DNA from: Berberis thunbergii
Taxonomy: Eukaryota; Streptophyta; Magnoliopsida; Ranunculales; Berberidaceae
Assembly (NCBI GenBank): GCA_003290165.1
Contig: QNQO01000546.1
Coordinates: 372,001-436,000 of the forward strand
Length of the DNA stretch: 64,000 nt
Direction of reading: 5' to 3'
Shown here: positions 43,379-55,720 of the stretch, piece by piece
Layout of the letters: the number at the start of each line of letters is the position of its first letter
Numbering within the stretch: position 1 is the stretch's first letter
The notes under the pieces: model-generated
Told to the model about the DNA's origin: nothing
Database searches by the model: none
The model's input: the letters and a program-made list of their open reading frames with translations, nothing else
Made by a program: the position numbers and the translations under genes

Positions 43379-43449
43379 ATGGGTTGCTCTGCCAATAATT
43401 TTTAATGGAATATTCAGCTAAATATAATGGAGAATGAGTTGGTAAAATA

Positions 43450-43968
43450 TGATGATACATCAAAATAGACCATCATCACAGCCATACACATGGCATAAAA
43501 CATCCATCACGAGGATCTGGCGTCCCATCTACTGGGATAGCTCGTAAAACCCAAGAAGGCAAAAACAAACACAAAGGCCCATTAAAGGAAGACATAATTA
43601 AAGCCCAAGTCCAGGATTGCATGAATTCTCTCATAAAGAAGAGGAATGTTGCATAAGAATCATGGAGGGAGTTACGCCTCCACGGATGCATCTCCATACA
43701 AAAAAAGACTGTTACGAGAAACATCTCCTTTCGTTGTGCCTCACATGCTTAAGTCATGCAGAGAATTAAACGCGAACATTATAAAAGGTAAAAAGAACAT
43801 TCGATAAAGGTATGCAACTTTAACCGAGTTTTTTCCAGATTTCATTATTCAAACATAGTTGTTGACTTAAGCATCAGAGTGCCTTTGGCCAGCAAAAAGG
43901 TGGTATTTAGCAGTCTAACATCTATTTTACAGGTCAAAATCATAGGAGGACGAGATTTGGATGCATCA
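43450..43968 (+). repeat. 5' LTR of element C (519 bp)
   Basis: tgatgatacatcaaaatag...atttggatgcatca. Its first ~180 bp match the 3' LTR remnant at 60693. Confidence 0.9.
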
Positions 43969-43971
43969 GTT

Positions 43972-43989
43972 TGGTGCCGTCCACGGGGA
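43972..43989 (+). other. Primer-binding site, element C
   Basis: tggtgccgtccacgggga, three bases after the LTR, like elements A and B. Confidence 0.7.
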
Positions 43990-44062
43990 CCGACAAGTTT
44001 CCTTTCTGAAAAGAAGATCCACTGTGACAAAGTTCACCAAAATCTGATCTACGATCGACAAG

Positions 44063-44465
44063 TTGTCAGAACAGATGACACACTTTACAGATCCTCAACC
44101 CAACAACAATAACAATAACCCTTATATGAGCAACATTGTATCGCATTCCGCCTGTGAACAAGATGCAACAATGACCATCGGGCCAATTGCACCCAACAAT
44201 CAAGGTCAACAACATGCAATAGCTCAGGTAACCCATACATTTGATAACACCGTTACGGACCCTCGGGTAGACCTGCTTGTGGTCCAGATGAACCACATGA
44301 CAAAGATGTTGAAAAAACTCACTTAGGAGCGCATTCAGTCAGCCGATCCTACCCAAGCACTGCCCCAACAAATTTCCACCAACCAAACCCGAGAAAGCGA
44401 CGAGGCTCCTACAGAACCTCAATAGGGAAATCTCGAGAGCAATGAACTTCCCCAGTGTAAGACTC
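44063..44465 (+). pseudogene. gag of element C, 5' part
   Basis: MSEQMTHFTDPQPNNNNNN..., then VTDPRVDLLVVQMNHMTKML (about 44260-44320), matching the DPR.DLL segment of elements A and B. There is a stop at 44324 and the frame runs on to the element D insertion at 44466. Removing element D and one copy of gactc joins it to 54691. Confidence 0.85.
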
Positions 44466-46458
44466 TGATATTCACTTAATTATTACATAATATATCTCTT
44501 ATTTTATATATGTCAGTGTTTCAATTATTATATTTTTTATAATATTTTGTTTTTATGTTTTTGTAGGAATTTGAGCGTGAACGATTAAATCGCATTAAAA
44601 CGACAATTTGAGGAATGATAAATTGGTTAATTCTAATGGTGGTACAAAGTAGCGAGTTACATGTCTAAACCTAACCCAAACAAACCTAAGTCCACCTAAT
44701 TTAACCGAAGCCCAAGCCCAAAAGCAAACCCAACATAACAAGAAAAGAGGAGAACCCTATTTAGGTTTCATCTCTCCCTTCTTTTCCCTCATTTTTTTTT
44801 CTATGTGTGCTATCTCCTCTCTTTTTCCAGCCACCACACCACATCCACCTGCCGACGATCCTCGCTCAATATGAAGACCGGCAGTGCGATCTTCCCACCA
44901 TCACCACCATCTCACTCGTTGTCCCTGCTTCCTCCACACAACCAAACAAAGCACCTCCTCTATTTCTCTCCCTTTCAGCCAACCCTCAACAGAGCAACAA
45001 CAAAGGAGGCCGAACAACACTTTCCTCTCCCCTCACCCTGTCTCGTAGCCAACTAACAACACCGCCGACCACCACCATCAGTTGCCACTTCACATTCCTT
45101 CGTCGTCCATATCTCTCTCGCATCCTGTTTTTCTCCCTTCCATGTTTTCTTCCTCTTCTTCTTCTCCCTTTATGCTCCTTCATCGCCATCAGACCACGTA
45201 CCATCACTATCCTCGCGCACAAGATAGAGGACGCGACAGGGAACACATCCCTGTTTTCCTCACTCGCAGCCAACTAACAACCCACACACACCACCATCAT
45301 CACCGGAGCTCGCTCTCTCACGTCCTCCTCCATCTCTCCCTAATCCCTATCTTCTGATCAACCACAGACCACCACCACCACCAACAAAACAGAGCACCAC
45401 CTCTGCTCCTCTCTCATTCATCTTTTCTTCTCTCTCTCTGTCGTGTCTCCCTCACCTTCTTTTTGTCTCGTGTAGGTGATCTTCATCAGAGAATAAGGAG
45501 CTCGCGAGGAGCACAGATGAAGCAATGAAGCAGCGCGACTCGCTGGAGACGAAGGCGCAGGAGGACAAAGCGAGAACTAACTGATTTTCAAGTTTGTTGG
45601 TTATTCGCACCTTGAACTTTACTTAGTACCACCGCAAGTCACTATTTCAACTTAGGTTATTCACACCCAATTTCTGTCTGTGTTACCACAGTCCACCAAC
45701 AACTTTTTTGTCGAGATGAGTGTTTGTGCTAAGATGGATTCCACCTACACCAGTGCTGTGATGTCATCCACCATGATCTTCTAGACTCCACGCCGAGGCG
45801 AAGATGAAACCACGGGGTTTTGTCGTATCTAAATTTATTTTCTTCTATATGCTTGAATGTTAAACACAGTAGATTTTCGAATTTCAATAATTAGTTTTCA
45901 CCGATTATCTAGACTAATCGGTAGTTACAAGTTCCCTTTGTTGATATTCAAAACTTGCTTTAATCAATTAATTTGAATCTGTGATTGTGTGTGCCGTAAG
46001 AAGACATGAAATGCTAGGGGTTTAGAATTAGTTAAAATAAACCTGTGATTGTGTGTGTTGTAGAAAGACATGCAATGCTAGGGGTTTATGCCTTTGCTGA
46101 AATCAATTGCGAATGTAGATTAATCTTTAGATTTGGCGTACTAATTCTCGAAAACAATAATTTCGATTACACAAATCTCGAAGAACTTGTGGTGGATTTG
46201 ATGTCTCGGTCCACTCTTTTATCATCTTACCAGTTTAATTTTAGTTGTTCAATTTAGCTCTCTTAATTTATTAATTTCCATCTGTTGTAACCCCCAACTT
46301 TAAATTAGTTTAAATAAGTCTTAGAATTCGACTGTCTCATCAATCCTTGTGGGATAGACCCATATTTGCTATTGTCTACTAGTTAGACAGTCGTGCACTT
46401 GCGGTATTACAAGCAGGGTTTATTAGCTTATTAATTTAGGTTAATAAAATCTTCATCA
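44466..46458 (+). repeat. 5' LTR of element D (1993 bp)
   Basis: tgatattcacttaatt...aaaatcttcatca. It contains a C/T-rich stretch (44770-45480) that yields long proline/serine/histidine ORFs in several frames on both strands, not treated as genes. A duplicated phrase, tgtgattgtgtgtg(c/t), recurs at about 45978 and 46043. Confidence 0.92.
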
Positions 46459-46464
46459 AGTTTT

Positions 46465-46482
46465 TGGCGCCGTTGCTGGGGA
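46465..46482 (+). other. Primer-binding site, tRNA-Asp type, element D
   Basis: tggcgccgttgctgggga, one base from the complement of the plant tRNA-Asp 3' end used by Athila elements; six bases after the LTR. Confidence 0.85.
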
Positions 46483-47484
46483 TTGTAACGGTACAATTGA
46501 AATCTAGGGTTGTTTTTGCTAGTTTATAAATTAGGTTTAATTTTCTTTTTAGGAATAGTGTTATGAGTCACTTTCTTATTTGTTTTGTTTGCTTGAGTTT
46601 GAATTATTTTTGCATTTATTTTTCAGGAGGTCACACACATTGGAACTCAAGTGGGAACGAAGTGAAATATTGCGATTCGCGAGGAAACTCTCAGAAATTG
46701 ACTTATACCCTGCGTCACAAGTAACCTGAAAGAGGTTCACGTTGGAAGTAACTTCTATCCACGACATCTGCACGTGGTTTCTGTGTGATCACTTGTATTT
46801 AACTTGTTCTTGGTAGTATTGCTTGCAAATTTGAATAGTGGCAGGATTGAGTTGAAACTTCCGTGCCTTCTTCTGCAGATAGGTTAATCACCATCTATTG
46901 TAGGGTTAGGAACCTAGGCCTACACTATTTAAAATTTGTAGCAAGATAATTATCTAGGACAGATGTGACGCTCATAGGGACCCTATTTGGACATTTGATA
47001 GCTTAAAAGTGTTTGAGTGAAGGAAATATCCCATCTGGGAACAGTTCTTGAACTGACATTTCACTTTGAGCTATAGAGTGGAAAAAGAGGTAGGAGCAAC
47101 TCTGTAGTGGCGGATTGATAGAAAATTACCGTGCTTCTCCCACGGTTAGGTAAATTGAATTGAATTTTAGCCATGCATTAGTAAAGAAAATCTCTAGGGT
47201 CGTTTGCCATTCATTTTGTTTTGCATCATTTACGGTTTCATTGTTTTTATTTTTTAGAGTTAGGTCATCTTATATAGCGGTTAGGCTTGCCTTTAAAAAA
47301 ATTAAATTAAAAAAAAAACAAAAAATTGAAGCCTGTTTAGGAGTGTTGACTTTGAACCTTCGATATCCAATAGTTTATGCATACCTGGGTGCGTGATTCT
47401 AAGAGCATGCTTGTCTGACAAGACTTTGAGGAGTTATTTGAAGTCCCCATTACCTATTTAGGTTCATCATCCTTGTCCACTGAG
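46483..47484 (+). other. 5' leader of element D
   Basis: About 1 kb between the primer site and the first gag sequence. No supported ORF; an A-rich run lies at 47296-47325. Confidence 0.5.
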
Positions 47485-49080
47485 ATGGCTGATGGGATGG
47501 CCTTTAAGGATTACTTCGCCCCTCTTCCTAATAGTGTTCCGTCTTGCATTGTCTTACCTGTGACAAATGCAAATTGTTTCGAAATCAAGCCATCTATTAT
47601 TCATCTACTGCCTTCTTTTTATGGTTTTGAGTAAGAAGACCCTTATCTTCATGTCAAAGAGTTTCTGGACATTTGCGCCACCCTGAAGTACCATAACTTT
47701 TCTGATGATTTGATCCATCTTATGTTGTTTTCCTTTTCTTTGAAAGATAAGGAAAAATCATGGTTAAATGCATTAGAGACAGGATCTATCACATCATGGG
47801 ATGCGTTGTCAAGAAATTTATTGACAAAGTACTTCCCCATTCATAAAACTAATGCCCTCCGACGAGATTTATCTAATTTTCAACAAAAATAGGGTGAACA
47901 TTTCTATGAATGCTGGGAAAGGTTCAATGAACTCATTATCAGGTGTCCCCATCACGGATTTGAGAAGTGGCGACTAGTTCAATACTTCCAAGACAATTTA
48001 ACTCCTCAAAACCGTTGTATGATTGATGCCACTAGTGGTGTGTGACTAATGAAAATAAGCATCAATGAAATATGGGAATTCTTTGAGATGCTTTCCAAAA
48101 ATTCTTAGCAATGGGATTATTCGAGAAAAGAGTGTGATAGGCGTAGGGCGGTTTGTATGAGATTAGAGATCCATCTGTTCACCCCTTTTCTACCTCAAAG
48201 TTAGAGAAAGTTGTTATGACTATGGCTCAAAAGATAGATGCATTTTTTAATGTGACTCAACCTGCACCTCCCGCAAACGCTTCATCTGAGGTCTGTGCTG
48301 CATGTTCAAGTCCTAGCCATACAATAGCTAATTGTGACTTGCAAAATGATTATCCTACGTACTATGTTGAGCAAGTCAACTCTTTTAACACTATGCGGTG
48401 ACCTGGTAATAATTCACAACCTAACTATTACAGTCCAGGATTCACCCAACATTCAAATCTTCCCTGGGCCCATGGCCCACACCAAGAATGACCTGTTGTT
48501 GTCTCCCAGGCTCCTCAAGCCTTTAGCCCTGTTAGGCCCCACCTTAATCAAGTTCCTCCATCCAACACATCAAGCTTAGAGGAAATGGTTAATCGGTTTT
48601 TGCAGTGCTCAGAAAGTATAATTGAGTAGAATTCTAAGGACATATCTGAGTTGAAAGCCACGACTCAACACCAATCTCAAGCCCTCAATAGACTTGAGAT
48701 AGCTGTTTGTAAGATTACTCAGTCTTCTTCTGAGAGAGAGCCAGGGAGATTTCCTAGTCAACGTCTCCAAACTCGAAGGGTCAATTCGCAGTTGGTAGTA
48801 CATCTGAGTCACGCCATGAAGATGTCCAATCTATTACTACCATTGGGAGTGGAAAACAAGTTGACAATCGGGTACAAGTGCCCGATTCGAGTGTCATTGC
48901 ATCTCCGTCTAAGTCAAAGCAGGTTGCATCTCCATCTGACAAGGAGGCTGATAAAGCCTCACCTTTTAAACATGTGCCTCTTAACTCTGACCCAGCAAAG
49001 AAAGGAACAAATGCTAACGATGTAACGAAATTTTTTATTAAAGTTCACATTAATATTCCATTGCTCGATGCTATTAAGCA
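47485..49080 (+). pseudogene. gag of element D
   Basis: Athila-type Gag. MADGMAFKDYFAPLPNS begins the visible homology, followed by PSIIHLLPSFYGFE, a stop, then EDPYLHVKEFLDICATLKYH, DDLIHLMLFSFSLKDKEKSW and LLTKYFPIHKTNALRRDLSN (47700-47880). After a stop at 47890: ERFNELIIRCPHHGFEKW. The C-terminal part (48153-48400) has YEIRDPSVHPFSTSKLEKV and a complete zinc knuckle, CAACSSPSHTIANC (about 48292-48333), then a Q/S-rich tail. Frameshifts near 48130 and 48600 and several stops. Structural particle protein. Confidence 0.9.
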
Positions 49081-49790
49081 AATTCCTTTCTATGACAAAA
49101 TTTTGAAGGATCTTTGCACATAGAAGTGAAAGCTACATGTGCAAAATAGGGCCTTCCTCGCCGAGCAAGTAAGCTCAATTATTCAACACAGAACTCCGCC
49201 TAAGTATAGAGATCTTGGGTGCCCGACTATTTCTTATGTTATCGGTGATCATGTGATTGATAAGGCATCACTGGATTTGGGGGCGAGTGTTAATTTGTTT
49301 TCATACTCTGTTTATGAGCAATTAAGTCTTGGCGGACTAAAACAGACCAAAATAACACTACAATTGGCAGATAGGTCAATCAGAATTCCCTGCGGTGTTA
49401 TAGAGGATGTGATCATTAAGGTTGAAAAATTCTATTTTCCAGTGGACTTCATAGTTCTTGATACACAACCTGTTCACAACCCCCCAGTCACATTCCAGTT
49501 ATTTTGGGTCGTTCATTTTTTGCCACATCTAATGCTATTATTAACTGTAAGAATGGAATCATGAAACTATCATTTGGCAACATGACCGTCGAATTCAATG
49601 TTCTTAATGTAAGCCAACAACCTCCTGAGTCTAAGGATGTTTGTGAAGTTAACATGATTGAGAGTTCGGTGGAGATTTCCTTTTTGCAGTCTGCATTAGA
49701 TGATCCCTTAGCAGCATGTTTGACTTACTTCGGTTTAGACTTCGATATTGATGATTCCATTAGGGAAGTGAATGCTTTGCTTGATTAAGC
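49081..49790 (+). pseudogene. Athila-type protease of element D
   Basis: LAEQVSSIIQHRTPPKYRDL, then GCPTISYVIGDHVIDKASLD, then the active-site motif LDLGASVNLFSYSVYEQL (about 49275-49328; DLG is the form usual in Athila and Tat relatives), LQLADRSIRIPCGVIEDVII and KFYFPVDFIVLDT. After a one-frame change at about 49500: GRSFFATSNAIINCKNGIMK (typical 'LGRPFLAT..A.INC..G'). It would process Gag. A stop at 49122 separates it from gag. Confidence 0.9.
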
Positions 49791-49797
49791 CCCTATT

Positions 49798-50222
49798 ATG
49801 GATTCGGGTTATACATGGAAGCCTAAAATGGAACTCCTTCCACTCAGTGAGTCAAAACTGAACCCTTCTGTTGATACTATTGTGTTTTCTGACCCATTTG
49901 ACATATGTCCTCCTAGTGACTCCTACATGAATTTATATTCTCAATATTCTTTGAAGAGAATACATCCCATAGATAATGTTGATTCCAGGTTTGGGGGTGT
50001 TGTTGAGCTGTCTAGCTCATCATCTTTGTGCAATTCATTTTGTTATGATGAGCCTGTACCACCTGATATATCCATAGACATAGCTCTTTCCATCTCTTTA
50101 ATAGTGACTGACGCTACCTATGTGGATCCCTTGTATTTAAGAGATGATTTTAGTTTTGACCATCTTATTGTGCAACACATTCAATCTTCTGATTTGACAC
50201 TAGAGATAGGATTACCTTTTTA
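49798..50222 (+). pseudogene. Post-protease ORF of element D (pre-RT linker, then unknown)
   Basis: 141 codons. The first part, WKPKMELLPLSESKLNPSV, matches the linker that precedes reverse transcriptase in Athila polyproteins ('..P..E.LP.S..KL.PS'). From there the reading is acidic and hydrophobic, unlike any RT, ending at 50222. It appears to be the junction where pol was lost. An internal stop lies at 49786. Confidence 0.6.
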
Positions 50223-52734
50223 GGAGTAGGAAAGTGTCATTTGCTGGATATCCATGTTGGTGACAACTTTCTGCTCCGGATCCCTATGACTTATTTACGA
50301 CCGTTCGTTTGCATTTTCTCTATGATTTCGCATGGCGTCTTTGTCATTTTAGGGATGTGTTAGTTTCTATTGTGCTGCATGTGGGTGCTGTTATATATTG
50401 GACGGATCCTCAACTTTTTCGGTTGTTGCTATATGATCTAGTCAACATCGTGGACTAAGTATTTAGGTTTGGGGGAGTGTTCACTATGTTCTTCCTCGTC
50501 ATTTCATGGTACATCATTTATGAGAAAGAATATATGTCGGGTTGACGACATTAAACCAAGCGCTCCTAGGAGGGGGGGGCAGCCTAGCTTCAGTTTTGTC
50601 ATTATGGTCAGGCGGATTGATTTTCGAGTTTTTCTAGTTGCATTTCACTCATACTTGTTAGCTCTGTAACAATTTTGATTTACAACTGATGCATATTTTT
50701 TCATTTGTATATTCTTTTGTGTCCTGTATTGTTTTTATCAATTTATCATGATGAGTCCACAGTTTTTATGTTTTTTAGCGTTCATTGGTGGACGATTTCG
50801 TCAAAATTGGTAAAAACTTTCTCATGGTAATATCACTCTAACTCTCATCTTTTCTTTTTCCTGCATTTGTCATGATCATCATTTTATTCATTGAGGACAA
50901 TGTTTGGTTTAGGTTTGGGGGTGAGGTTTATGAGTTTTTTTGCATTCTTCAAATTTTTTTGAACTGAAATGTATTTCACAATTTACTATTGTAGTCTACT
51001 CAATCTCCATTGAATACATAGTTAATTATGATTGTGTGAAAATTTTTCAATTTGAAAATGCATTCAAAATCTAAGTTTTTTTTTCCAATGAAGAGAATGT
51101 GCTTTCAAGTATGCCTTTAAATTTGAGGAATGCATGCTTTCACTAGTTACTTTTATATATCAATAGGAAAACATATGGTTTGATATTATCCTTAACTTAA
51201 ATATATTTCATGATATTTTTCCGACTCGACCACTCTTGCATTATAAGCCAAGTTAGCATATGAAGTTAATCAATAAGATATTAACTAGAAAACCATAAAA
51301 TAATTGTGGATACTTAACCCTTGTGAGTTTCGAGACATGACTTTTCTTGAGTCCGCATTATTTCGTTGATGATCTCATTATTCTTGTTTCATTTATTGAT
51401 TGCTTTGAGAATAATGTTAAAATTGAATTATTACACTAGAACTTCTTGGTTTATTTAGTTGAAATGTCATAATACCGACTACAGCTTAGGAAGTGATATT
51501 GGCATTTTTTTAACCGTTCTTTAGCCTTTTTAGCCTACCTAATAATAAATATCCGTTTGCAGCCCTTTGAGCCTTTGAATAGACTTTTTCTTTGCTAACC
51601 CATTTCCATTACCTACTCCAGTTAGGGAGTAATATCCCATACTATTTTTATCCTTACCCAATGTCTCTGAGAATGTGTATGGTTGATATATTTTTGGAAT
51701 GGGCAAATAAAAAGAGCTGAAACTAAATATTCCATGAATCCTCGGGACTAAAATGTTTTATTGTGCAGAAGGGGAAACATGCCGTTGATTTTATAAAAAA
51801 AAAAGGTTGATGCTTCAAAGAAAAATAAAAATAAAAAAATAAAATAAACAAATATATGAAGAAGAATTTTGAAGGAAGAAAAATTAATGGTGTACAACAT
51901 TGGTTTACTCTTCAGAGCCCCCATGTATTTATTAAAGGGTGTATTCAGTCTCAGAGAATTTTTGCATATTTTTTTCCATTCTTGTTCGCCAAAATCTTAG
52001 CCTCATTTTTACCTAATAAAGACCTAATTGATCTTAAGTAAAGGTCTGGTTCATAGACGTCGAAATTAAATAGACAAGATCTATGAATTTTGATTCAACA
52101 TTCTCAAAGTAATTGATATTCCTGTCCATGAGATCATATTCATTTCATTATTTTAAAAGTCCGTTTTCATGATTATTATATGTGAGATGTTTGTGTTTTC
52201 ATGATTTATCCTCTTTCTCACATATAAATTGAGTGATAACTAACCAATCTCCGAGTGATTCATTTCTAAGTGACAAGAGAGATTTGTAATCGAAGCGTAC
52301 TATCCAAAGGTTAGCTAGTCGTATCTTTACTGAGAAAAAGAAAGTTATGTTGATAAGGCCATGCTCACACACATACTTCGAATTGAGAATAATTGATGAA
52401 ATTTATTTAACCTTTGGGTATTATTAAATCATTGTTAGACTCTTTGATATATTATTGTGACACTGTTAGTTGTTTTCTGAAATTTTTGGCAATTAGATTA
52501 TTACTCTAAGGATAATAAATAGAGTGATCAAGTTACCATGTTTTGGAAATTTATTGAGTCATAATGTTTGTGGGTAACATTTTTGGAAACCCTCACGAGA
52601 CTATAACTTATCCACTAGAGGTGATCTAGGGGTTTAAAGCATTGTTGCACGTTTAAGGTAAGTGTAACTGATGATTCCTGCGAAAGTAAGTTATAATTTT
52701 ATTTTTATTGTTTTGCTCGAGGACTAACAAAATA
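50223..52734 (+). other. Noncoding 3' region of element D with Athila post-pol motifs
   Basis: gttgacgacattaaaccaag followed by cgctcctagg and gggggggcagcc (50536-50590) is the well-known 'TTAAA.AAAGCGCTT..TGGGAGGCAACCC' block found after pol in Athila and Tat elements. cattgaggacaatgtttggt and aggtttgggggtgag (50889-50926) is the second such block, an internal purine-tract-like motif. The rest is AT-rich with no supported ORF. Confidence 0.75.
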
Positions 52735-52750
52735 TAGGTTTGGGGGTATT
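52735..52750 (+). other. Polypurine tract region, element D
   Basis: aggtttgggggtatt just before the 3' LTR. Confidence 0.7.
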
Positions 52751-54685
52751 TGATCAAGTTACCATTCACGTGATTATTATATTTTATTCTAATTATTTTG
52801 CTTTCATGTTTTGTAGGAATTTGAGGGTGAACAATGAAATTGCAGTAAGGCGACATTTTGAGTAATGATAAATTGGTTTATTCTCATGGTGGTACAAAGT
52901 AGCTGGTCACATGTCTAAACCTAACCCAAACAAACCTAAGTCCACCTAATTTAACCAAAGTCCAAGCCCAAATGCAAACCCAACCTAACAAGGAAAGAGG
53001 AGAACCCTATTTAGGTTTCCTCTCTCCCTTCTTTTCCCTCATCTCTTTTCTGCGTTTGCTTCCTCCTTTATTTTTTCCAGCCACTACACCACATCCACTC
53101 TGCTGGCGATCCTCGCTCAATAGGAGGACCGACATCTCACTTGCTGTCCTTGCTTCCTCCACACAACCAAACATAGCACCTCCTTTATTTTTCTCCCTTT
53201 TAGCCAACCCTCAACAGAGCAGCAACAGAGGAGGCTGAACAACACTTTCCTCTCCCTTCACCCTGTCTCGCAGCCGACTAACAACAACGCCGACCCCCTC
53301 CATCAGCCGCCACCCTCGCCTTCCTTCCTATTCCATCTCTTTCTCGCACCCTATTCTTCTCCCTTCCACATTATCTTCCTCATCTTCTTCTCTCTTTCTG
53401 CTCCTTCATTGCCATCAGACCCCGCACCATCACTATCCTCGCGCACAAAACAGACGACACAATATGGAACACATCCCAGTTTTCCTCTCTCGCAACCGAA
53501 TAACAACCCACACACACCACCATCATCATCACCGGAGCTTTCTCTCTCACGTCTTCCTCCATCTCTCCCTAATCCCTCTCATCTGATCAACCACGGACCA
53601 ACACCACCACCACCGAAACAAAGCACCACCCTTGTTCCTATCCCATTCATCTTTTCTTCTCTCTCTTGTTTCTCCCTCACCATCTATCTGTCTCGTGTAG
53701 GCGATCTTCATTAGAGAATAAGGAGCTTGCGAGGAACACGGAAGAAGCAACAGAGCAGCGCGGCTTGTTGGAGGACAACGCGGGAACCAACTAATTTTTG
53801 AATCAGTTGATTATTTGCACCCCCAAACTTTGCTCTGTACCACTGCAAGTCACTGTTTCAACTCAAGTTATTTGCACCCCAACTTTTGTCTGAGCCACCA
53901 TAGTCCACCAGCAGCTCTTTTCTCGGGATGCGTGTTTGTGCTAAGATGGATTCCACCTACACCAGTGTTGTGACGTCAACCACCATGATCTTCTAGACCC
54001 CACGCCGAGGCGAAGATGAAACCACATGGTTTCCTAGAGTTTGTCGTATTTAAATTTATTGTTTTCTATATGCTTGAATGTTAAATACAGTTGATTTCTG
54101 AATTTCAGTAATTTGCTTTCACCGATTATATCCGGAATAATTATCTAGACTAATCGGTAGTTAGAAGTTGTCTTTGTTGATATTCGAAGCTTGCTTTGAT
54201 CAATTAATTTGAATCCGTGACTGTGTGTGCCGTAAGAATGCTAGGAGTTTAGAGTTAGTTAAAATAAACCTGTGATTGTGTGTGCTGTATAAAGACATGC
54301 AATGCTAGGGGTTTATGCCTTTGCTGAAATCAATTGCGAATGCAAATTAATCTTTAGATTAGTCGTATTGATTCTCGAAAACAATAATTTGAATTACACA
54401 AATCTCGAAGAACCTATGGTGGATTCGATGTCTCGGTCCACTCTCTTATCATCTTACCAGTTTAATTTTTGTTGTTCAATTTAGCTCTCTTAATTTAGTA
54501 ATTTCCATCTGCTGTAACCCCCAACTTTAAATTAGTTTAAATATGTCTTAGAATTTTGTTGTCTCGTCAATCCTCATGGGATTGACTCGTATTAGCCACT
54601 GTCTACTAGTTAGATAGTCGTGCACTTGCGGTATTACAAGTAGGGCTTATTAGCTTATTAATTTAGATTAATAAAATCTCCATCA
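52751..54685 (+). repeat. 3' LTR of element D (1935 bp)
   Basis: tgatcaagttaccattcac...aaaatctccatca. It aligns with the 5' LTR throughout apart from the first ~45 bp and small indels. Confidence 0.92.
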
Positions 54686-54690
54686 GACTC

Positions 54691-55720
54691 AATAGAGTGA
54701 CAGAACACCTGCTGAAATCTTGTTCAGAATCGGAGTCACACATCACAACATATTGTACGAACTAGCCAAGCTGCCATTCTCCGTCGCCCTCATGATAAAT
54801 CCCATGCCAAAGAAGTTTACTCCACCAAAGTTTGAAGTGTATGATGGCACCACCGACCTAACACATCATTTGAGACATTTTCACCACATGATGGCGTTAA
54901 AGGAGACTACGGAGTCAATCTTGTGCAGAAAATTTCTGACTAGTCTTACTTCCACAGTGATGAACTGGCCCAACAAATTACCACCGAGTTCAATACTCTT
55001 TCTAGGTGCTAGTCACCGCCTTTATCACAAGATTCATCGGAAGTCAACGGATGAGAAAAATACCACACTACCTCCTCCATATCAAACAAAAGCCTGAATA
55101 AACGATGAGGGAATACGTTACTCGTTTCACTAACAAGCTTATGATGATTATTGATGGATGCAACGATGACACGACCACCGCTACTTTCATCGCCGGGCTG
55201 AAAAAAATGGCTTATTTTTAATGCTCTCTACCTGGAACCCCCCAAAAGCATAGTGATCCTATTGAAAACAACCCAAAAACACATTTCTCTCGAGGAGATG
55301 AAAGCTTCCAGAAAGAAAAATGATCAAGAAAGGGAAAACCACTTGAAGAAAAGGGAAATGAAGGAGAAAAAAATGACAAACCTCGGGACGATAGCATTCA
55401 GTCAAAAAAGAATTAGAATAGTAGAAAAACCAAATCTAACCAGCAAGAGTCTGGGAAGCCGTAGTCAACACGACCCAGACACGAGCAGGTAACAAGTGTG
55501 ATGAAAAAGACATACAAATCATACACAACCTTGAAAACAAGTCAGGCAAATATACTGAAGCATGTGGTGAAATGGAAAGACGTCAACTGACCACTCAGAA
55601 TGAAAGGAAAGCCAAAAGGAATAGACAAAAGCAAATATTGTTCCTTCCATAAGGATCACGAGCACAATATCGAAGACAGCTATAATCTAAAAGATGGAAC
55701 TGAGCATTGGGTTTAGAGAG
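54691..55720 (+). pseudogene. gag of element C, 3' part
   Basis: Continues the gag cut at 44465. RIGVTHHNILYELAKLPFSV and MPKKFTPPKFEVYDGTTDLT (about 54800-54865), HHLRHFHHMMALKETTESIL, after shifts ...YVTRFTNKLMMIIDGCNDDT (about 55110-55170), IVLLKTTQKHISLEEMKASR (55253-55310). A cysteine-histidine patch, YCSFHKDHEHNIEDSYNLKD, lies at about 55635-55695. Same block order as elements A and B. Several stops and frameshifts. Confidence 0.87.

Larger units (their letters stand above)
42157..43449. other. Spacer between the Copia element and element C
   Basis: No gene is seen. It contains an (AAAAC)n run and two families of local tandem repeats listed separately. Confidence 0.5.
44466..54685 (+). 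mobile_element. Athila-like gag-protease element D without pol
   Basis: 10.2 kb flanked by gactc (44461-44465 and 54686-54690), a perfect 5-bp duplication of element C gag. LTRs of 1993 and 1935 bp; the primer site fits tRNA-Asp. Inside are gag with a zinc knuckle and a DLGASVN-type protease, then about 2.5 kb of noncoding DNA that still holds the conserved post-pol motifs of the Athila group (50536-50590, 50889-50922). Reverse transcriptase, RNase H, integrase and env-like genes are missing. Confidence 0.92.

Noticed and set aside
44805..45357. Overlapping P/S/H-rich ORFs in several frames, with a second set at 52972-53750
   Set aside because: They lie in a C/T-rich stretch present in both LTRs of element D, are open on both strands and are not conserved as protein.
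50223..52734. Hidden env-like or pol gene in element D
   Set aside because: No RT, RNase H, integrase or transmembrane-rich long frame seen; only short AT-rich ORFs.
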